From contig CAMLLB010000055.1 in assembly GCA_946480815.1 (NCBI GenBank), positions 1 through 28,512 of the forward strand: 28,512 nt of DNA, written 5' to 3'. The notes below the pieces were generated by a model. That model was given only the letters and a program-made list of their open reading frames with translations, did not search any database and had not been told where the DNA came from. How positions within the stretch are numbered: position 1 is the first letter of the stretch; every line of letters begins with the position of its first letter. The stretch comes from an uncultured Flavobacteriales bacterium. GTDB lineage: Bacteria > Bacteroidota > Bacteroidia > Flavobacteriales > Crocinitomicaceae. The translations under genes and the position numbers were made by a program. This document shows positions 22,929 through 28,512 of the stretch, one piece after another.

Positions 22929-25900
22929 GCAACCTGACCTTAAACCGGTTCATTGTCAAATTCGGTTCGAGCCTGGTGTCAACCTCTGTTTCACCTGTTT
23001 CGGTGATCAACCAGCAAAACTATATAGCCGATGAGGTTTTGATTACTGCGGCACAATATACTTCCTTCAGATGGAGTACCAGTTTTGTTGAGGCTTTATT
23101 CCTGAAAAATGAGTATTTATCAGAACAGGTAATCGGAGCTTTGGCAGATGGTACTTCTCGCTACTTCAGCAGTAATTCGTTCCTGAAGATTTTGAGTATT
23201 CAACCACAGTTCAGCGAAACTGTAATCACTAAAATCATCAATTCACGTTATTTGACACCATCAACACTTCCAACTATTTTGAAGGAGCAGGTCATTACGG
23301 AAAACAATTTTCACCAAATTATCGGAAAGGCTTCCATTCTGAATAATACCATTGTTGAGATCATAGAAACAGGAAATAAATATCCTTCCGTTGCTGGTTT
23401 TAATGACCTGCTTGCCCGCTCGCCTGCTTTCAGTGAAGGTGAAATGGAACGGATTATTGCGGTTGCTGACCGCGATATAGAGTCTGAAGTTTTAACAGCA
23501 TTGATTGCCAGGTATGGAAATAAACCCTTTTTGACCAGGTTTGTTTTTACAGGAAATCCGTTGGACGCATACTGTAACAATGCTCCGCAGAGTTCCTGGA
23601 GCTACATAGAAACAAAAACGACTTACGAATATTACGAAGCGAATTACAATGGAACTTCCAACGGAAGGGCCTACAAAGTATTGATGGGCTTGGAAGATAT
23701 CCCCGGAAGGACGGTTTCCTCTACCGATATTTTCGGAACGGGCGGAACTAAAACGGTCAATTCCCTGCGTTTGAAACACGAACCTTCCTGGCAGGTGTTC
23801 AGTGTAACCAGCTCTTCTCCGCATTTACCAACTGCAAAGGACGAAAAACAGTATTTCTACTTGTACGATCTAAAGAACCGTTATGATCGCTATTGGTATA
23901 ACTACGATATCAAAACCGTAAACGGCGTTGGAACACAATACGATCACCTATTGATGAATGATGATCTGGATACACTCATGTACTCCTTCCGCTGGGATCC
24001 CGATTACATGGAAACTTATACCGAAGGTATTGCTCCCGAATTACCGAAATACGATGGGATGACCAGAAGTCGTCAGTACGCGATGCGTTCCACACCATTC
24101 CAGCAGACACATATTACCAAAAATCAGCGTGATGCCGTTGAATTGCGCAAAAGTGAGTATTACCTCTACGATGCCCGCTGGCCAATTGATGCCTTCTCAA
24201 CTAATCAGACGGTAGAATATGACGGACCATCCTGTCCGGAAACCGGAACGCCACCGGTTGATCCAGTGAGTTGTACCTCTTGTGTGCGCTGGAAAAACGG
24301 CACGGAAGAAGAATTCCTGGCACAGCTGCCATTCAATTACTGTTTGTGGAAAGATCCGGTAATCGGGTACTATGCCTGTCCTTCATCCATCAACTATGCA
24401 GCCTGCAACACCGGAGTAGAACTGATTGGCTGTAACCCGGACATCCCGGTAGAGGAAGAAGAAGGCGGGCCGGCACAACTTCCTATTTTAACGGATGTTT
24501 TGAAAAGAAGCCTGCAATTGCGTTCCATGATTATCCAGGTGGATACCATTTTGGATGCGGTTTCAACGGAATTTTCCTCGAAGCGCTTTGATAGGAACAA
24601 CACCCAGGTAGCCGATTTTTATGTAGATTATAACGGTATGGATGCTCAAGGGTTCGTTCATCCGTTTAGGATGCTTTTTCCTTACGATACGCTAGCGACT
24701 TCGAAAGTACTCAAGCGCAACCAGCACATGCAGCCTTCTTTGATTTCCAACCAGGTAGGTTTACTGACAAAGTTCTATTACAATACCACCAAGATCAACT
24801 GGAATGTAGATACCAATTGCACCAACCCGCATTACAGCTTTTTGTACAATTACTCCTCTGTTGAAACAAAGGACATTGGTTTGCCGGTTCATGTAACGGT
24901 TGGTTACGGACGCGCAGATTCTTTGGGCACCTCTTTTGAGTATACCGATGACGGACAAGTGAGTCGCATGATCTCACCTTCCGGGCATTACATCGATTAT
25001 GGTTTTGATAGTTTTAACCGTTTGAGCCGGGTGATGGAAAACGGGAACCGTTTGCTTTCACGTAATGAATACCAGCTCTGGAAACACGATTTTGCCCTTA
25101 CGTTCAAGCAGCGCACGGATGAGAATTATGTATATTCGGTGCTTTATCAGAACAATACCGATACAGCTAACGTGCGTGAGTTTCAGAAAGCATTTATTGA
25201 TCCGCTGGGAAGAAAGGCTGGAATTGTGAAGGCTTACCGGGATGCAGGAACCATCCAGATCTCTACAGGTTCTGTTGATTACGACAATTGGGGTCGTCCT
25301 AAAGTGGAACGAAAGCCTTCCCGGTTTATCGATTCGATCCCGGTTACCGCCCTCAACCCGATTTTATATAAGTACAACCTGAGTTCGCCTTTGTACAATG
25401 AAACAAAGTATGAAAATAATCCGGGTTCATTGGATATCCGACATGCAGATCCGGGTATCAATATTGCAGACTCTACAACAGTGAAAAAACAAACCTGGTT
25501 CACAAATAATATTTATATGTCATGTGAGCTGGGACTGAACAGAACAGAGCTCAACCTGATTATGAATTCCGGGGCTACGGGAAGCTTCCGCTTTTTAAGA
25601 GCTTCCGTAAAGGACCAGGACAACAAGGAAAGCATTACTTATACCAATGCCATGGGGCAAACCATAGCCACGATGGCCCGGACTACGGCCAATGGGAAAG
25701 TAGTGACCCTTTACGTATACGATTCTTACGGTAACCTGATGAAAACGATCAATGCCTTGCGTCAGCACACCAACTATCAATACAACCTGCTGGGACAGCT
25801 GATCCGTGAAACGAATGTGGACGGTGGCGAAAAACGCTACATCTACAACAAGCACGGAAAAATAAGTGCTGTTCAGGATCAGCTGGACCGCATGGTAACT

Positions 25901-28450
25901 GATCACGGTATTCCCTCGCCACGCTACCGAAAAATGGAATACGACATTTACGGAAATCTCACGGAACAGTCACTGGTGACGAATCCGTACCAGATTGATC
26001 CGTTCCGTTTTGAATACCAGAACGTGGGAATGCCGGGGGACACGAATTATTTCCGGTATACTTTCTCTAATCGGATGACCCAGAATTGGTTGATCCGTTA
26101 CAAATCCGTTGATCCGGTCAATGGAGATACGATCACAGTAAATGGAATGCCGGTTATACCTTCAATGAGCATAACCAGTAAAGAAAAGACCATGGTTTAC
26201 GGTACCTCACAAGCAGTACCGGCTTCGCTGGGCAAGCTGATCGAATCCAATTCCTATGGGCTGCCAAACGGTGCTTCCACACATTCGATCCAGAAAATCA
26301 CTTATAGCTACAATACGGAAGATTTACTTGCAAGCCAGATTATCCTGCAGCACCCAACGAATATTGCAACCAATGACGCCTTTTTGGTAAAGGCAACCAT
26401 CCGATATCCGCAGTACAATTTCAGGGGATCTTTGCTGGAACAAAAGCTGGATATGGGAAGCGACGGTTCGACAGAGATGACGTATTTCTACGATTACGAT
26501 CAGCTGAACCGTCTGCAGAAAGTCTTTGCTGCGCAGGACGATGTGGATTCTACCGATGATGCTACGCTGATTACCTCGTATGCGTATGATGATGCACGCG
26601 GTACGGTTATCTCCAAACGCTTTCACGGTGAAACAGGAACACCTGCACAGGTCATTTCGAATTCATATGACGACCGAGACCGTCTGACAGGGATTTCGAG
26701 CACCTTGTTTAGCGAAGAATTGTACTACGACAATGCCTTGTTGCCACTTTACAACAACCAGGCAGGCGTTACCCAACAGAACACCTTTAACGGAAATGTG
26801 AAGGGAATCAAAATAAATTATACTTTTAGTACAGCAAGTAATTTTACATCCATTCCATTGTTCTCAAAAGAAACCATATACGGCTACAAGTACGACAGGA
26901 TTAACCGGTTGATACAGGCAGATGCCTTAGTGGGAGATATCGTGGATGCCCAGTTCGGGAATCCTTCGAATCTGACACCATCTACTTCTTACGGCATTGG
27001 AGATGAGTTTTGGAGATACGACAAGATCGGGAATATCATTATACAGAACCGGATCAAGCCTGGGGCGAATGTCAATAATGGGTCCAGCCCGGAAGAATTT
27101 GCTTACACGTATTTCAATGGTACGAACTGCCTGCAAAAAGTGGACGACCTGATAGCCGTTTCTGCACGCAATTATACCTATGATTCCAATGGAAACCTCT
27201 TGTCCGATGATTACCGCGATATCAATGCAACGACCTACATGCGCGGTTCTTACCCGTACCTGGTGGACCAGGCAACAACAGATTCCTATTACCTATACGA
27301 TGGTGGTGACCAGCGTATTTATAAAAAAGTAGTCGATTCGGCCCAAACCACGCAGGAGCTCTACATCAAAGATGCCCTGGGCAGGGATTTGAGCATTGTA
27401 AAATTCACAACCACAGTCGGAACAATGCAAAGCACCGAATACTTTGTTTATGGTACAGACCGTTTGGCGCGTGTTACGAAAGCAGATTCCGACGCAACCA
27501 TCAACGTAGGTGAAGCGACTTATTTCCTGTATGATCATTTGGGAAATACCCGGGTTGCGTTTATGGTGGACACGAATAACATTTCGGTAATCATCAATGC
27601 GGTAGATTACTATTCCTACGGAAAGATCCTGCGGGAATATGACGATGGAGCGGGAGATCGTTACCTGACCACACAGCATGAACGGGACAAAGCAATCGGT
27701 TTGGATTATAGAGGAGCCAGGTATTATGACTCAGACGTAGCACGCTTTCTTTCAACTGATCCATGGCAGGCTAAATATCCGAGTTTTAGTACCTACAATT
27801 ATGTAATGGGGAATCCTGTTATATTCATTGATCCGACGGGTAAAGGAGCTCAAGACATCATTATTAGAAATGTCTATCTTGATAAAGAAGGAAAAGAGCA
27901 ATCGTTTAGTGTTAAATATGAAGGAGGAAAACTTTATGACATGTCAGGTAGGGAATACACACCAATTGAAGGAGGATATATTGAAACAGTAGCAAAGCAG
28001 TTAGACCAGCTAAAAAAAGATGGAGATAGACCTAAAACAATAATTGAAACTCTTGAAAATGCGAATGAAACACATATTATTACTAATGGTACAGAAAAAG
28101 AAAGAGAAGGTGGTGGACCAGGAAATGCAAATGGGCCGGGAGAAGGTGATATTAAATCTGTTACTGTTCATTACGCGTTTTCTGAATATACTAACAACAC
28201 CGGAAAATCTGAAGACAAAAGGAACCCAAGAGTCGGTTTAATACATGAATTAACCCACGCATATGATAGACAAACCGGAGCCGATTGGAAATTTAACCAT
28301 AATGTTTTTTATAATTACGGAAAAGGCCCATATTTATCATTGGGTGAAATACATGCTGTAGTAATAGAAAATATTGTTCGAATGAAAACAGGTGATCCAA
28401 AACGAACAGATTATAGTGGAGTTGAAATACCAGCTGGTTATTTAAAATGA
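22925..28450 (+). CDS. RHS-repeat polymorphic toxin, C-terminal part with M91-like metallopeptidase tip
   Basis: A 1,841-residue frame opening at TTG 22925; no earlier start exists after the in-frame stop at 22886. It lacks a signal peptide. Residues about 30-215 are helical repeats of about 30 residues (PQFSETVITKIINSRYL, PAFSEGEMERIIAV). A cysteine-rich patch lies at about 435-510. YD/RHS repeats follow (MEYDIYGNLTEQ, YDSNGNLLSDDY), then the RHS-associated core (LYDHLGNTRVAFM, LDYRGARYYDSDVARFLSTDPW) ending at DPTG 1636-1639, the usual self-cleavage boundary. The 200-residue tip has HELTH at 1774-1778 in GLIHELTHAYDRQTG and a downstream acidic GEIHAVVIENIVR (E1808 or E1815 as third ligand), resembling NleD-type M91 zinc endopeptidases. 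The tip is more AT-rich than the shell. No immunity gene is visible before the window ends. Confidence 0.85.
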   Translation: MSNLTLNRFIVKFGSSLVSTSVSPVSVINQQNYIADEVLITAAQYTSFRWSTSFVEALFLKNEYLSEQVIGALADGTSRYFSSNSFLKILSIQPQFSETVITKIINSRYLTPSTLPTILKEQVITENNFHQIIGKASILNNTIVEIIETGNKYPSVAGFNDLLARSPAFSEGEMERIIAVADRDIESEVLTALIARYGNKPFLTRFVFTGNPLDAYCNNAPQSSWSYIETKTTYEYYEANYNGTSNGRAYKVLMGLEDIPGRTVSSTDIFGTGGTKTVNSLRLKHEPSWQVFSVTSSSPHLPTAKDEKQYFYLYDLKNRYDRYWYNYDIKTVNGVGTQYDHLLMNDDLDTLMYSFRWDPDYMETYTEGIAPELPKYDGMTRSRQYAMRSTPFQQTHITKNQRDAVELRKSEYYLYDARWPIDAFSTNQTVEYDGPSCPETGTPPVDPVSCTSCVRWKNGTEEEFLAQLPFNYCLWKDPVIGYYACPSSINYAACNTGVELIGCNPDIPVEEEEGGPAQLPILTDVLKRSLQLRSMIIQVDTILDAVSTEFSSKRFDRNNTQVADFYVDYNGMDAQGFVHPFRMLFPYDTLATSKVLKRNQHMQPSLISNQVGLLTKFYYNTTKINWNVDTNCTNPHYSFLYNYSSVETKDIGLPVHVTVGYGRADSLGTSFEYTDDGQVSRMISPSGHYIDYGFDSFNRLSRVMENGNRLLSRNEYQLWKHDFALTFKQRTDENYVYSVLYQNNTDTANVREFQKAFIDPLGRKAGIVKAYRDAGTIQISTGSVDYDNWGRPKVERKPSRFIDSIPVTALNPILYKYNLSSPLYNETKYENNPGSLDIRHADPGINIADSTTVKKQTWFTNNIYMSCELGLNRTELNLIMNSGATGSFRFLRASVKDQDNKESITYTNAMGQTIATMARTTANGKVVTLYVYDSYGNLMKTINALRQHTNYQYNLLGQLIRETNVDGGEKRYIYNKHGKISAVQDQLDRMVTDHGIPSPRYRKMEYDIYGNLTEQSLVTNPYQIDPFRFEYQNVGMPGDTNYFRYTFSNRMTQNWLIRYKSVDPVNGDTITVNGMPVIPSMSITSKEKTMVYGTSQAVPASLGKLIESNSYGLPNGASTHSIQKITYSYNTEDLLASQIILQHPTNIATNDAFLVKATIRYPQYNFRGSLLEQKLDMGSDGSTEMTYFYDYDQLNRLQKVFAAQDDVDSTDDATLITSYAYDDARGTVISKRFHGETGTPAQVISNSYDDRDRLTGISSTLFSEELYYDNALLPLYNNQAGVTQQNTFNGNVKGIKINYTFSTASNFTSIPLFSKETIYGYKYDRINRLIQADALVGDIVDAQFGNPSNLTPSTSYGIGDEFWRYDKIGNIIIQNRIKPGANVNNGSSPEEFAYTYFNGTNCLQKVDDLIAVSARNYTYDSNGNLLSDDYRDINATTYMRGSYPYLVDQATTDSYYLYDGGDQRIYKKVVDSAQTTQELYIKDALGRDLSIVKFTTTVGTMQSTEYFVYGTDRLARVTKADSDATINVGEATYFLYDHLGNTRVAFMVDTNNISVIINAVDYYSYGKILREYDDGAGDRYLTTQHERDKAIGLDYRGARYYDSDVARFLSTDPWQAKYPSFSTYNYVMGNPVIFIDPTGKGAQDIIIRNVYLDKEGKEQSFSVKYEGGKLYDMSGREYTPIEGGYIETVAKQLDQLKKDGDRPKTIIETLENANETHIITNGTEKEREGGGPGNANGPGEGDIKSVTVHYAFSEYTNNTGKSEDKRNPRVGLIHELTHAYDRQTGADWKFNHNVFYNYGKGPYLSLGEIHAVVIENIVRMKTGDPKRTDYSGVEIPAGYLK

Positions 28451-28512
28451 AAATAATATGAAAATAATATGAAAATAATATGAAAATAATATGAAAATAA
28501 TATGAAAATAAT
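28447..28512. repeat. six exact tandem copies of an 11-bp unit
   Basis: ATGAAAATAAT is repeated six times without error over 66 bases. The first copy overlaps the toxin gene's last Lys codon and TGA stop, and the sixth ends exactly at the last base of the window. Each unit starts with ATG; read from any of them the peptide is MKII followed by TGA, the next unit's out-of-frame TGA. Confidence 0.9.

Noticed and set aside
22910..22930. A programmed -1 ribosomal slip joining the two toxin frames
   Set aside because: No X-XXY-YYZ heptamer precedes the TGA; a one-base change in the GGG run or TTGA restart explains the junction better.
28447..28512. CRISPR-like array at the window end
   Set aside because: Units are contiguous 11-mers with no spacers.

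Overview
The window reads as a chromosomal segment of a Bacteroidota bacterium, most likely Flavobacteriales and perhaps close to Fluviicola/Crocinitomicaceae. This placement is inferred from several traits: two secreted proteins carry the gliding-motility/type-B sorting C-terminal domain of the type IX secretion system (T9SS); promoters match the Bacteroidota -7 consensus TAnnTTTG; Shine-Dalgarno sequences are weak or absent; and several starts are TTG. Base composition is moderate to AT-rich.

Region 1 (1-6.8 kb) is housekeeping: dxs (isoprenoid precursor synthesis), an AEC-family permease, asnS, rpoN (sigma-54) and a PAP2-like membrane protein whose ATG overlaps the rpoN stop. Region 2 (6.9-13.9 kb) is a surface-protein block: a small secreted protein read from TTG, a 1,221-residue CUB/PKD/SprB-repeat adhesin and a 707-residue paralogue sharing its C-terminal half. 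A metallo-beta-lactamase-fold hydrolase overlaps the stop of the second adhesin. Region 3 (13.95-16.8 kb, minus strand) holds era and der as a likely operon, separated from the hydrolase by a 40-bp perfect palindrome, and preceded by a yiaA-like gene broken by a short GC palindrome.

Region 4 (17.0-19.3 kb) holds a DUF1906-type glycoside-hydrolase-like protein and then the most unusual locus. An intact initiator tRNA (CAU) and a small GIY-YIG nuclease gene lie between two partial, palindrome-riddled copies of the same tRNA. These partial copies share 44 of 45 bases, so they bracket a 471-bp tRNA-plus-nuclease unit like direct repeats around a mobile cassette. Strong promoter and terminator signals frame it. 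Region 5 (19.3-28.5 kb) is a large secreted SpvB/RHS-type polymorphic toxin split over two overlapping frames. It ends in an AT-rich, HExxH-bearing M91-like metallopeptidase tip, followed by six exact copies of an 11-bp repeat that run to the window end.

A theme across the window is short perfect palindromes of related design (TCCG...CGGA, TCCCGAA...TTCGGGA and others). They sit between genes, inside tRNA copies and inside the yiaA-like gene, as expected of an actively inserting REP-like repeat family. No transposase, rRNA operon or CRISPR array is visible.
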